Origin: an uncultured Clostridia bacterium
GTDB lineage: Bacteria > Bacillota > Clostridia > Oscillospirales > CAG-272
Length of the DNA stretch: 22,596 nt
Assembly (NCBI GenBank): GCA_937893945.1
Contig: CALCTA010000010.1
Span: forward strand, 1-22,596
Direction: 5' to 3'
The translations under genes were made by a program, and so were the position numbers. Below the pieces are notes generated by a model. That model ran no database searches, was not told where the DNA came from, and saw only the letters and a list, made by a program, of their open reading frames with translations. Of the stretch, positions 6,845 through 14,810 are shown piece after piece (within the stretch, counting starts at the first letter, position 1; the number at the start of each line of letters is the position of its first letter).

Positions 6845-7425
6845 TTTAGGCGTATAGCTCCTGTTTCGGTAATAATGGTGTCAATTGGTATATCGGTGTC
6901 GTTTCTCGGTAATCTTTCGCAGATAAGCGAGGAGTGAATGGCTACGACCGCAACTCCCTCAAAGGACGAGAGAAATCTGTCATAGTATCCCTTGCCGTAA
7001 CCGAGGCGATAGCCCTCGGTGTCTATTGCAAGCGCAGGCACTATACAGAGAGCAGACTTGCCGAGTGTGGCGCGCTTTGCATCCTCTCTTGGCTCGCGTA
7101 TTCCGTACGCGCCCTCAATAAGCTCGTCAAGAGAGCCGACGGTACGGAAATCAAGCTTGAATTCATCTGTTTTCGAGATAGGGAAGGCTACCTGCTTGCC
7201 GTCATTCCACGCTTGTCTTGCGAGAGAAGAAAGGTCAGGCTCGCTTTTGGTGGGGAAATATAAAAGTATGATATCAGCGTCTTTGTATTCTTGTAGCGTG
7301 GTTATCCCATTACAAAGACATTCTGAATATTTTGCTTTGTCGTATATATCCGCGCGTATTTTTGAAAGCTCAAGGCGAGCTTTGCGCTTGTCGGCGTCGG
7401 AGTAGGTAAGCCAATTCGTCTGCAT
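6841..7425 (-). CDS. 5-formyltetrahydrofolate cyclo-ligase
   Basis: A 194-aa enzyme (5,10-methenyltetrahydrofolate synthetase) that uses ATP to turn 5-formyl-THF into 5,10-methenyl-THF in the cytosolic one-carbon pool. Hallmarks are the N-terminal KRKARLELSKIR helix, YFPTKSEPDL (56-65), and the phosphate-binding block GYRLGYGKGYYDRFL (138-152) followed by LPRNDTDIPID (172-182), in place of the usual LPxExHDxxxD; the last Asp is kept. Full length for the family. Its start overlaps the stop of the DJ-1 gene by one base (TGATG), and its end overlaps the CPBP gene by four, so the three are translated as a coupled set. Confidence 0.94.
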   Translation of the reverse strand: MQTNWLTYSDADKRKARLELSKIRADIYDKAKYSECLCNGITTLQEYKDADIILLYFPTKSEPDLSSLARQAWNDGKQVAFPISKTDEFKLDFRTVGSLDELIEGAYGIREPREDAKRATLGKSALCIVPALAIDTEGYRLGYGKGYYDRFLSSFEGVAVVAIHSSLICERLPRNDTDIPIDTIITETGAIRLK

Positions 7426-7973
7426 CAGTCTGCGATCACGGCAGAGCGCAGAGCGTCTGCTTTTTCCTTGCCGCAGAATATCTCTACTATGGCAAGTCCC
7501 ATATCGAGTGCCGCGCCCATGCCGGCGGCGGTAAGAATGTTTCCGTCGAGAACTACACGCTTGTCCGAGATAGTCGCTCCGACGAGCTGCTTTTCAAATC
7601 CGGGGTAGCATATAGCCTCCTTGCCGAAAAGCAATCCCATATCTCCGAGTATTGAAGGGGCGGCGCAGATAGCCGCGATATATTTTTTGTCCTCAGCCGC
7701 CGAGCGAATAGCGTCTCTGACAGTCTCGCTCGCACCGAGGTTGAGAGTTCCGGGCATTCCGCCGGGAAGGAATATCATATCAGCCTCGCGGCTCGATACA
7801 GCGCTGAACTCCGCGTCTGTCATATCAGCACGCACGGTAATAGCGTGAGCGCCCGTGATATATTCGCCGCCAACACCGACCGTTGCGACCTCAAGTCCTG
7901 CCCGGCGCATAAGGTCAAGCGGACAGAGCGCCTCTATTTCTTCAAATCCCTCGGCAAGAAAAATATATATCAT
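7425..7973 (-). CDS. DJ-1/PfpI (YajL/ThiJ-like) family protein
   Basis: A 182-aa DJ-1 superfamily protein of the YajL/human DJ-1 branch: EGFEEIEA (8-15), including the conserved acid that polarises the cysteine, FLPGGMPG (68-75), and the nucleophile elbow AAICAAPSIL with Cys103. Reported activities of this branch include glyoxalase, deglycase and redox-protective functions; the physiological role is debated, and no specific role can be read from the sequence. The start at 7973 (ATG with GGAG five bases upstream) is preferred over a TTG five codons earlier. It lies 52 bp behind hisS and is coupled to the folate cyclo-ligase gene. Confidence 0.92.
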   Translation of the reverse strand: MIYIFLAEGFEEIEALCPLDLMRRAGLEVATVGVGGEYITGAHAITVRADMTDAEFSAVSSREADMIFLPGGMPGTLNLGASETVRDAIRSAAEDKKYIAAICAAPSILGDMGLLFGKEAICYPGFEKQLVGATISDKRVVLDGNILTAAGMGAALDMGLAIVEIFCGKEKADALRSAVIAD

Positions 7974-8025
7974 AAAAACTCCGTTCAAAAGATTATTTTA
8001 AAAGCGTGAAAGGGAAGCAGTAAGC

Positions 8026-9324
8026 TTACTTAAAAAAGGCGGAAAGCTCGTCAAGGGCAAGAGTGTTTTCTTCTCTTGTCTCAAGGTCCTTTATCTTTAC
8101 CGTGCCGCTCTCAGCCTCGCTCGCACCCATAATAAGCACGTGGCTGTAGTGTCCCTTAACGGCGTAGTCTATCTGCTTGCCGAACTTCTTTGAGCCAACG
8201 TAGACCGAAGCGGTAACGCCAAGCTCGCGCAGAGACTGTGCAAGCTCGAGATACTTCTCGTAAGGAACGTCGTCAAATCTCGTTACGAGCACCTTAACGC
8301 CGCTCTTGTAGATGTCGGGGATAAGGTCGTGGGTGCGGAGGAAGTCCTCAAGAGTAACGTCGCCCATACCGTAGCCGACGCCCGAGATCTTAGCGTTCTT
8401 TGCGAACATTCCGACGAGGTTGTCGTATCTTCCGCCGCCGAACATAGCGCGGTTGTTCTCGGGTGCTTCGTCAAACACCTCAAATACAGTTCCGGTGTAA
8501 TAATCAAGACCGCGGATTATACCGAAGTCGAAAACGCAATACTTGTCAAGGCCTGTCCTCTCAAGCATCTCAAAGAGAGATACGAGCTCCTGAGAGCCGA
8601 CAGATTCGGGGCAGAGAGCGGTTGCCTCGTGTACGTTCATGGTGTAGAGCGCGTCTATCTTTGCGATCTGCTCTGCGTTAAGACCAAGCTCGAAAAGATC
8701 CTTTTCGTAGCTCTCTCTCTCAACCTTGCCCTTGCGGTCAACTACCTTTGAGACTTTCTTTGCGCCTTCCGCGTCTGTGTTGCAGATAGCGGCGATAACG
8801 TCGTTGAAGAAGCGTCGGTTGTTTATACGAACCTTGAACATAGTTTCGTCAGCGCCGAAGGATCTCATTACCGAGATGGCGCTCTCAATAACGTCGAGGT
8901 CTGCTTCATAGGTGTCGCAGCCGAAGATATCTACGTTGAGCTGCCAGAACTCACGAAGTCTTCCGTGCTGGGGACGCTCGTAGCGGTACATATTGGGGAT
9001 AGAGAACCACTTAAGAGGGTAGTTCAGCTCACCGAGCTTTGCGGCAACTATTCTTGCGACCGAGGGAGTCATCTCGGGACGAATGGCAACCATTCTTCCG
9101 CCTCTGTCGGCAAAGTTATAGGTCTGCTTGGTGGCGATCTCCTCGCCGCTCTTTGCGATATACATATCAAGCGATTCAAGCATAGGTCCGTTGTATTCCT
9201 CGTAGGAAGCAAGCTCAAGAGCCGATCTTATCTTGCCAAAGAACCAGTTGCGAAGTCGCATATCGTCGGGGTAAAAATCGCGTGTGCCCTTGTAGGGCTG
9301 TGTAGAAATAAGCTGTGCGCACAT
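8026..9324 (-). CDS. hisS: Histidine--tRNA ligase
   Basis: A 432-aa class II aminoacyl-tRNA synthetase that charges tRNA-His. Motif 2 is RYERPQHGRLREFWQLN (114-130), the HisA motif is RGLDYYTGTVFE (271-282) with the HisRS-specific Arg, then GGGRYDNL (296-303) and motif 3 GVGYGMGDVTLE (315-326). The anticodon-binding domain is about 340-432. The sequence is not the common Firmicutes form: the opening reads KGTRDFYPDDMR, the ATP-site loop reads RPEMTPSVAR where RPEGTA is usual, and motif 2 has FWQLNVDIFG. AAAGGA lies eight bases before the ATG. It is the first gene of the minus-strand run and is read from a consensus promoter with a short leader (about 40 nt), leaving no room for a T-box. Confidence 0.96.
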   Translation of the reverse strand: MCAQLISTQPYKGTRDFYPDDMRLRNWFFGKIRSALELASYEEYNGPMLESLDMYIAKSGEEIATKQTYNFADRGGRMVAIRPEMTPSVARIVAAKLGELNYPLKWFSIPNMYRYERPQHGRLREFWQLNVDIFGCDTYEADLDVIESAISVMRSFGADETMFKVRINNRRFFNDVIAAICNTDAEGAKKVSKVVDRKGKVERESYEKDLFELGLNAEQIAKIDALYTMNVHEATALCPESVGSQELVSLFEMLERTGLDKYCVFDFGIIRGLDYYTGTVFEVFDEAPENNRAMFGGGRYDNLVGMFAKNAKISGVGYGMGDVTLEDFLRTHDLIPDIYKSGVKVLVTRFDDVPYEKYLELAQSLRELGVTASVYVGSKKFGKQIDYAVKGHYSHVLIMGASEAESGTVKIKDLETREENTLALDELSAFFK

Positions 9325-9371
9325 ACTGTTTGTCCTTTCGGGATGAAAATAAAAATACTTTGTTAATTTAT

Positions 9372-9400
9372 ATTATACCACAAGAGGCAGGCTTTGTCAA
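9372..9400 (-). promoter_or_regulatory. Perfect consensus sigma-A promoter for the hisS run
   Basis: Read on the minus strand: TTGACA (9400-9395), 17-nt spacer, TATAAT (9377-9372). The start codon of hisS lies about 47 nt beyond the -10. Confidence 0.9.
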
Positions 9401-9471
9401 TCAAAAAGGCAATTCTTGAAGCGACTTTGTGTGTAAATTTTTAAATTTTTTTGAAGGCTTTCGCCAAGCTC

Positions 9472-9500
9472 TTGACTTTGCTTTTTTTAGGTGGTATAAT
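9472..9500 (+). promoter_or_regulatory. Sigma-A promoter for the MATE-to-pcrA run
   Basis: TTGACT (9472-9477), 17-nt spacer, TATAAT (9495-9500). It is divergent from the hisS promoter. The predicted transcript has a U-rich leader of about 90 nt before the ATG at 9596. Confidence 0.87.
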
Positions 9501-9595
9501 TACTCTGTATAGTAATGTTTATTTATAATAATATATCTATACTCAAAGCTTTATTTTTCACTTTTGGCGTTTTATTTTTCGAGGACTTAAAAACA

Positions 9596-10996
9596 ATGCA
9601 CAGATTAAAAAAGACGGTCGATATGACCGAAGGACCTTTCTTTAAGAAAATGGTGGTTTTCGCGATCCCGCTTATTGCCACGGGATTGCTTCAATGCTTA
9701 TACAACGCGGCAGACCTTGTCGTAGTAGGACAGTTTCGCGGCGAGGTCGCCGTGGCGGCGGTCGGAAGCACGGGCGCGCTGACCAATCTCGTGCTCGGTC
9801 TTTTCATGGGACTTTCGGTAGGAGCAGGTGTTTGTGTGGCTCACCACATAGGCGCTAAAGAACCCGAGGAAGTCAAAAAGGTAGTTCATACCTCTATGCT
9901 GCTCTCAGCCATCTTAGGCGTCGTTATGGGGGCGTTCGGATTTATTATGGCAGAGGATCTTCTTCGCCTTATGGGAACCCAGTCCGAGCCGGTTGACGTT
10001 CTTACTCCGGCAACCCTTTATCTGAGAATAATCTTTCTTGGCGTTCCGGGATCGATGATCTACAACTACGCGGCGTCTATGATTCGCTCGGCAGGAGATT
10101 CAAAGCGTCCGCTTATCTTCCTTGCTATATCGGGAATCGTAAACGTAGTATTCAACGTAGTTCTCGTCGTAGTGTTTGGCATGGGAGTTGAGGGCGTTGC
10201 GATAGCGACCATAACCTCGCAGTATCTCTCTGCGGCAATGGCGATAGTGTATCTGACAAAGACGAGCGGACCCTTGAAGCTTTCACTAAAGGATCTGAAA
10301 ATAAGCGGAGCAAAGGTAAAGAAGATACTCTACATAGGAATTCCCTCGGGTATTCAGGGCTCTCTCTTCTCGCTTTCCAACGTGCTCATACAGTCGTCGA
10401 TCAACACCTTCGGCGATCAGGTAGTCGCGGGCTCTGCGGCAACCGCAAATATAGAGGGCTTCGTTTATATCGCGATGAACGCGATCTACCACGTTGCGCT
10501 GACATTTATAGGACAGAACGTGGGCGCGAGAAAGTTCAAGAATATAAAGCGCATCACACTTTACAGCGCTATCATCGTAACGATGGTAGGATTTATGTGC
10601 GCGGCATTCGTGCTTACCTTCCGTGAGCTGCTGATAAATCTCTACGTCGATTCTCCCGAGGCAGTCGAGGCGGCGATGATGAGACTTTACATCATAATTC
10701 CCACCTACTTCCTCTGCGGACTTATGGACGTGTTCTGCGGTGCGCTTCGCGCGCTTGACCGATCGGTTACGGCAATGGTGATCTCTCTTTGCGGAGCGTG
10801 TGGCTTGAGGATACTCTGGATTGCGACGGTTTTCAAGGTATTCACAACGCCGCAGAGCGTGTACATCTCTTATCCTGTCAGCTGGATGCTGACGGCGGCG
10901 TGCCATCTGATATTCGTCATAATTGCCGCTAAGAAGCTGATGCGAGAGGACAGGGAGCAGAGAGAGTTTCTTGAAAGCTCAAAAAAATTGATTTGA
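9596..10996 (+). CDS. MATE family multidrug/cation antiporter
   Basis: A 466-aa inner-membrane exporter with about twelve transmembrane segments in two homologous halves. The start of each half shows the MATE signature: MTEGPFFKKMVVFAIPLIATG, then YNAADLVVVGQF, and later KKILYIGIPSGIQGS. These proteins expel drugs or metabolites in exchange for Na+ or H+; the substrate is unknown. The ATG at 9596 is chosen; the frame is open from 9515, but that codon lies only about 8 nt after the expected transcription start and has no ribosome binding site. Even for 9596 the GAGG (9581-9584) is rather far, about 11 nt. It is the first gene of the plus-strand run and is followed 16 bp later by the ABC subunit. 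Confidence 0.93.
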   Translation: MHRLKKTVDMTEGPFFKKMVVFAIPLIATGLLQCLYNAADLVVVGQFRGEVAVAAVGSTGALTNLVLGLFMGLSVGAGVCVAHHIGAKEPEEVKKVVHTSMLLSAILGVVMGAFGFIMAEDLLRLMGTQSEPVDVLTPATLYLRIIFLGVPGSMIYNYAASMIRSAGDSKRPLIFLAISGIVNVVFNVVLVVVFGMGVEGVAIATITSQYLSAAMAIVYLTKTSGPLKLSLKDLKISGAKVKKILYIGIPSGIQGSLFSLSNVLIQSSINTFGDQVVAGSAATANIEGFVYIAMNAIYHVALTFIGQNVGARKFKNIKRITLYSAIIVTMVGFMCAAFVLTFRELLINLYVDSPEAVEAAMMRLYIIIPTYFLCGLMDVFCGALRALDRSVTAMVISLCGACGLRILWIATVFKVFTTPQSVYISYPVSWMLTAACHLIFVIIAAKKLMREDREQREFLESSKKLI

Positions 10997-11012
10997 AATT
11001 TTGGAGGATAAA

Positions 11013-11981
11013 ATGAGCATACTTGAGGTAAAGGGTATCTCGGCAGCCGAGGCAGGCGGTGCTTCGCTGAAGGATATTTCCTTTTGCATAGAGGAAAAGG
11101 GAATATACGGATTTTTCGGGAAGAACAGCGATACTCTTACGCTTCTCTCCAGAGTGCTATGCGGCGCTCGTGAGATAGACGGCGGCGAGATATTCTATCG
11201 CGATAACGACCTTTTCGCAAGCGAGAAAAAGACCTCGCAGATAAAAAAGAAGATAGGCTACGTGCCTAAAAGCTCGTATTTCGCAAAGGATATGACGGTA
11301 GTAGAGGCGCTTGACCTCGTTGGCAGGGCAAAGGGAGTTTCTGCCGATAAGTGCGCAAGGCAGATAAAGGAGGCGCTCGAGCTTACGGGCCTTACCGAAA
11401 AGAGCGATCAGCTCTTTGAGGCGCTGACTCCGTCCGAGAAGAAGCGCGCTTGCTACGCAAGCTCGCTGCTCGGAAATCCCGACGTTATCATTATTGACGA
11501 GCCTTTTGCGGCAATCGACGCGGCGTCAAAGGACGAAACGAAAAAGCTTATATCTATGCTTGGAAAAATGAAGGTAGTGCTTCTGCTCACAAAAAATCCC
11601 TCGGATTCGGACGAGCTTTGCTCCTACGCGGCAATTATAGACGGTGGCGAGCTTCTTGCCTTTGAGCCGATAGACGAGCTTCTCTCAAGAATAAACAAGA
11701 CCGTCAACGCCATTCTTCGTGTAAAGGAAAAGAGTACATCTCATGCCGAGCTTATGGAAGGTCTTGGCGCGCTCGACGGAGTTATCTATGCAAAAGCGGG
11801 AAAGGCTTCGGGAGGTATAACCGACATAAGACTTGAATGCTCCACGAGAGACGGTATGACCGCTAAGATAAGCGAGCTTGTAGAGCAGATGGGCGGAGAA
11901 GTCATCTCCTTGAGATTTGTGTCTCTCGGCATAGGGGACGTTATTACATTGCTCTGCTCTAAGAATACGGAGGAGGCTTGA
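11013..11981 (+). CDS. Degenerate ABC-transporter ATPase subunit (Walker A lysine missing)
   Basis: A 322-aa ABC nucleotide-binding subunit by overall layout: N-terminal strands, helical domain, Walker B VIIIDEP (157-163) and D-loop AAID (166-169), then a ~100-residue C-terminal domain. Most ATP-handling motifs are changed. Walker A reads GFFGKNSDTLTLL (33-45), with Leu at the lysine position and Thr at the last glycine; the Q-loop position reads YVPKS (83-87); the signature reads LTPSEKKR (138-145) instead of LSGGQxxR; and the switch histidine region reads LLTKNPSD (191-198). The frame is intact over the full length. It is followed one base later by a GldF-GldG fusion, so it probably works with it as a structural or regulatory rather than fully catalytic subunit. 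The ATG at 11013 has GGAGG five bases upstream. Confidence 0.87.
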   Translation: MSILEVKGISAAEAGGASLKDISFCIEEKGIYGFFGKNSDTLTLLSRVLCGAREIDGGEIFYRDNDLFASEKKTSQIKKKIGYVPKSSYFAKDMTVVEALDLVGRAKGVSADKCARQIKEALELTGLTEKSDQLFEALTPSEKKRACYASSLLGNPDVIIIDEPFAAIDAASKDETKKLISMLGKMKVVLLLTKNPSDSDELCSYAAIIDGGELLAFEPIDELLSRINKTVNAILRVKEKSTSHAELMEGLGALDGVIYAKAGKASGGITDIRLECSTRDGMTAKISELVEQMGGEVISLRFVSLGIGDVITLLCSKNTEEA

Positions 11982-11982
11982 T

Positions 11983-14166
11983 ATGGTAACGGTACTTATA
12001 AGAGAATTCAAGGCGCTCATCGGCAATATCTACGCCGTAGTTACTGCGGCGGTGCTATCTGTGGCGTCGGGCATACTTTTTGTATGCAACAACCTCATGC
12101 TTGCATATCCCTCGATAGACGCGGTAGTAGCGACAATGTCGATAATTGCGGCTATCCTCATTCCCGTGATCGCCTGCTTTAGCATAAACGGCGAGCGCAA
12201 AAGAGGAACAGACGAGCTTCTCGCCGTTCTTCCGCTGACAAGCGCGCAGATAGTTCTCGGCAAATTCTTTGGCATACTCAGCTTTTTGATGATACCCACG
12301 GGCGTGATGTTCATCTACCCCATAATAGCAGGATTTTTTGGAGATCCCGTTTATCTTTACTCTTACGTAACGCTTCTGCTGTTTGTCATCTTTGAAGCCT
12401 TTATCGTCGCACTCTCGCTTGTGTTTTCTGCGGCATTCAAAAAAGGCTGGATGTCGATAGCAGTTACATACGGAGTACTTCTTGTGCTATTTCTGATCGG
12501 ATCGCTTTCGGCGATCTTCCCGCAGGTAATAGGCGATATATGCAGAGCTATCTCGCCCTTCAGACAGTTTGACGCTATAGTTTTCGGAGTGCTTGATATC
12601 TCGGCTCTTGCTTACTTCATTTTGCTTACGCTCGTGCTTCTGCTCGTAACCGTAAAACTTTACTGCAAGAAAAAGAGCAAGAGAGCGAATGCGTGGACGC
12701 TCAAGACCGTGGCTGTTGCGGCGGTATCGGCAGTAGCTATAGCGGCACTTTCGGTGCTTCCCACCACGGTGCGCTGGATAGACGTAAGCGCAAATAAGAT
12801 ATATTCTTCGTCGGCTACCACAAAAACGCTTATAAAGGAGCTTGACGAGGACATTACGGTATATCTGATCGACAACGACGGCAGTGAGCCGAAGCTCGTC
12901 AATGCTATCAAGCGTTATTGCGATAGCTCTAAGCGTATCACGCTTGAGACTGTAGATACCTCTAAGGACACCGAGTTCAGAGAAAAATACGGATTTAGCG
13001 CAGACGCAAATCTTTCATTCTGCCTTGTGGTAGAGAGCGCAAAGAGATGGAGAGTTGTAAGCTCTGATGCGCTGTTCGTGTGGTATAACGCAGAGACGGG
13101 ATACATGTCCACCTCGGACTATTCAAGCACTATCTCAAGTCTTAAGGCAATGATAGATCAGTATTATCCCTACTATTCAAGCATGAGCTCTTCTCAGCAG
13201 ACTCAGCTTCAGGAGTATATAAGTCTTTATGAATCGCTCGTTTATGACGTTACTCAGTGCCTTGACGTTGAGAACGTGCTGAGCACGGCTATAGAATACG
13301 TTACGGCAGACGTTATACCTACCTTCTATTTCCTTACGGGACACGGCGAGAAGAATACTCAGGGCGGACCGCTTGATATAACGGGACTTTCAAAGATACC
13401 CGAGGAAGCGGCAATGTTAGTTATCAACACGCCCGACGAGGACTATTCTGACGCTGAGACAGATATGCTTATCGACTTTATGGATAAGGGCGGAAGACTT
13501 ATAGTATTTACGGGTAAGCAGAATAATTCAATGCCCAATCTCGCGCGCTTGCTCGCAAGCGCAGGACTCTCGCTTGAGCCCGATGCTATAGATGGGGAAA
13601 CCGTAACGGCAACCGTCAACACCTCGTCGGATGCACTCTCGCTTCTCGCAAGCACAGAAAAGGTAACGCTTGGTATTATGAACGGCGATTCGATACTTAC
13701 CGACACAAGCAAGACCGCACTTAAGTACGCTCCTCTCTATACGCTTGACACCGAGGTTGAGATGGAGATCTTCGATCAAAACGGAGAGATGCAGACAACT
13801 ACCAAGGTAGTTACCAAGAATCTCGGAGTTGCGGTTACTAAAAATTCTGAGCCTATGCTCGTTTGGATAACCGGCTCTGATACCTTCAACCGCACACAGT
13901 CCGAGCTTAGTCAAGACGAGATGAAGGACTACTCGGTAGCGATGTACGGAGTAAGCTCACTCATTCTTTGGATGGGCAAGACCTTTGAGTCCTCTCTTGA
14001 GGATATAGCCCCCGTGGCATACGTCCCCGAGCTGCTTACTATCGAAAGCAAGGATATCACCGTTATAGGCGTGCTTGTTATCGGCGTACTTCCGCTTCTG
14101 ATGCTCGGCGCGGGACTTCTCAGAATATATCTTCGCAAGAAGCGCGGTCGCAAGGTAGCGGCATAA
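11983..14166 (+). CDS. GldF-GldG fusion: ABC-2 permease joined to a Gld auxiliary domain
   Basis: A 727-aa membrane protein. Residues 1-228 form a six-helix ABC-2 type permease (GldF-like, with INGERKRGTDELLAVLPLT, 68-86). A further helix at 241-259 leads to a long extracytoplasmic GldG-like domain (about 262-690) with the family motif FYFLTGHGEKN (448-458), a Tyr/Ser/Gln-rich helical insert (394-420) and a glutamine-amidotransferase-like fold. A last helix (693-715) and a basic tail (RKKRGRK) end it. In Bacteroidetes, GldA, GldF and GldG are separate proteins of an ABC complex linked to gliding; in Firmicutes the family occurs without gliding and its substrate is unknown. Here F and G are one chain. 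AGGAGG lies six bases before the ATG, with one base between it and the ABC ATPase stop. Confidence 0.87.
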   Translation: MVTVLIREFKALIGNIYAVVTAAVLSVASGILFVCNNLMLAYPSIDAVVATMSIIAAILIPVIACFSINGERKRGTDELLAVLPLTSAQIVLGKFFGILSFLMIPTGVMFIYPIIAGFFGDPVYLYSYVTLLLFVIFEAFIVALSLVFSAAFKKGWMSIAVTYGVLLVLFLIGSLSAIFPQVIGDICRAISPFRQFDAIVFGVLDISALAYFILLTLVLLLVTVKLYCKKKSKRANAWTLKTVAVAAVSAVAIAALSVLPTTVRWIDVSANKIYSSSATTKTLIKELDEDITVYLIDNDGSEPKLVNAIKRYCDSSKRITLETVDTSKDTEFREKYGFSADANLSFCLVVESAKRWRVVSSDALFVWYNAETGYMSTSDYSSTISSLKAMIDQYYPYYSSMSSSQQTQLQEYISLYESLVYDVTQCLDVENVLSTAIEYVTADVIPTFYFLTGHGEKNTQGGPLDITGLSKIPEEAAMLVINTPDEDYSDAETDMLIDFMDKGGRLIVFTGKQNNSMPNLARLLASAGLSLEPDAIDGETVTATVNTSSDALSLLASTEKVTLGIMNGDSILTDTSKTALKYAPLYTLDTEVEMEIFDQNGEMQTTTKVVTKNLGVAVTKNSEPMLVWITGSDTFNRTQSELSQDEMKDYSVAMYGVSSLILWMGKTFESSLEDIAPVAYVPELLTIESKDITVIGVLVIGVLPLLMLGAGLLRIYLRKKRGRKVAA

Positions 14167-14190
14167 ACAAAAACTTTATGGGAGAATTTT

Positions 14191-14775
14191 ATGAACAACA
14201 GAGATAAATTCATTGAGATATACAAGTCGTGTATAAAGAGAGAGGGAGCTGATAAATTTCTTCAGTACCTCTGCGAAAAGACCGACTTCTTTGAAGCGCC
14301 CGCAAGCACACGCTTTCACGGCGCTTACGAGGGCGGCTTGCTTGAGCATAGCCTGAACGTTTACGAGTGCCTTTGCGACTTCGTCAAGCATTCACGCTTC
14401 TGCTCAAAATACGGCTTTTCGTTTGACGAGGAATCACTTGCCATCGCGGCACTTCTTCACGACGTATGCAAGACAAATTTCTATAAGACCGAGATGCGAA
14501 ACGTAAAGAAGAACGGCGTGTGGGAGAGCGTTCCTTATTATACCATCGAGGACAATCTTCCTTACGGACACGGAGAAAAATCTGTTTACATAATCTCGGG
14601 CTTTATGCGCCTTACGAGAGACGAGGCGTTTGCCATCCGCTACCACATGGGATTTTCGGGAACTGAGGACGCAAATCAGGTCGGTCGCGCACTTGAGATG
14701 TTTCCGCTTGCGTTTGCGCTCTGTATGGCGGACATGGAGGCTTCCTACTATATTGAGGGCAGCCCTGTAAAATAA
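14191..14775 (+). CDS. HD-domain metal-dependent phosphohydrolase
   Basis: A 194-aa cytosolic protein of the HD superfamily. Candidate metal ligands are His53 (LEHSLNV), the His90-Asp91 pair (LLHDVCK), His127 (YGHGEKS), His152 (RYHMGF) and Asp181 (MADMEAS). The arrangement resembles the HD half of the YhaM 3'-5' exoribonuclease but without an OB-fold nucleic-acid-binding domain, so a nucleotide or nucleic-acid phosphodiesterase role is possible but unproven. GGAG lies six bases before the ATG. It sits 24 bp after the GldFG fusion and 35 bp before deoD, a placement that fits a nucleotide-metabolism role. Confidence 0.82.
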   Translation: MNNRDKFIEIYKSCIKREGADKFLQYLCEKTDFFEAPASTRFHGAYEGGLLEHSLNVYECLCDFVKHSRFCSKYGFSFDEESLAIAALLHDVCKTNFYKTEMRNVKKNGVWESVPYYTIEDNLPYGHGEKSVYIISGFMRLTRDEAFAIRYHMGFSGTEDANQVGRALEMFPLAFALCMADMEASYYIEGSPVK

Positions 14776-14810
14776 TAAACGAATTTTTGAAATTTAAAGG
14801 AGAAAAAATT

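Noticed and set aside
9325..9371. Possible T-box riboswitch upstream of hisS
   Set aside because: The consensus promoter leaves a leader of only about 40 nt, too short for a T-box, and no T-box sequence or leader terminator is seen.
10286..10906. 206-aa minus-strand ORF inside the MATE gene
   Set aside because: Antisense to transmembrane segments of a complete exporter; the composition is His/Arg-rich and not protein-like.
11013..11981. Calling the ABC ATPase a pseudogene
   Set aside because: The frame is unbroken over 322 codons, has a strong ribosome binding site, keeps Walker B and is tightly spaced to its partner, so a conserved non-canonical subunit is more likely.
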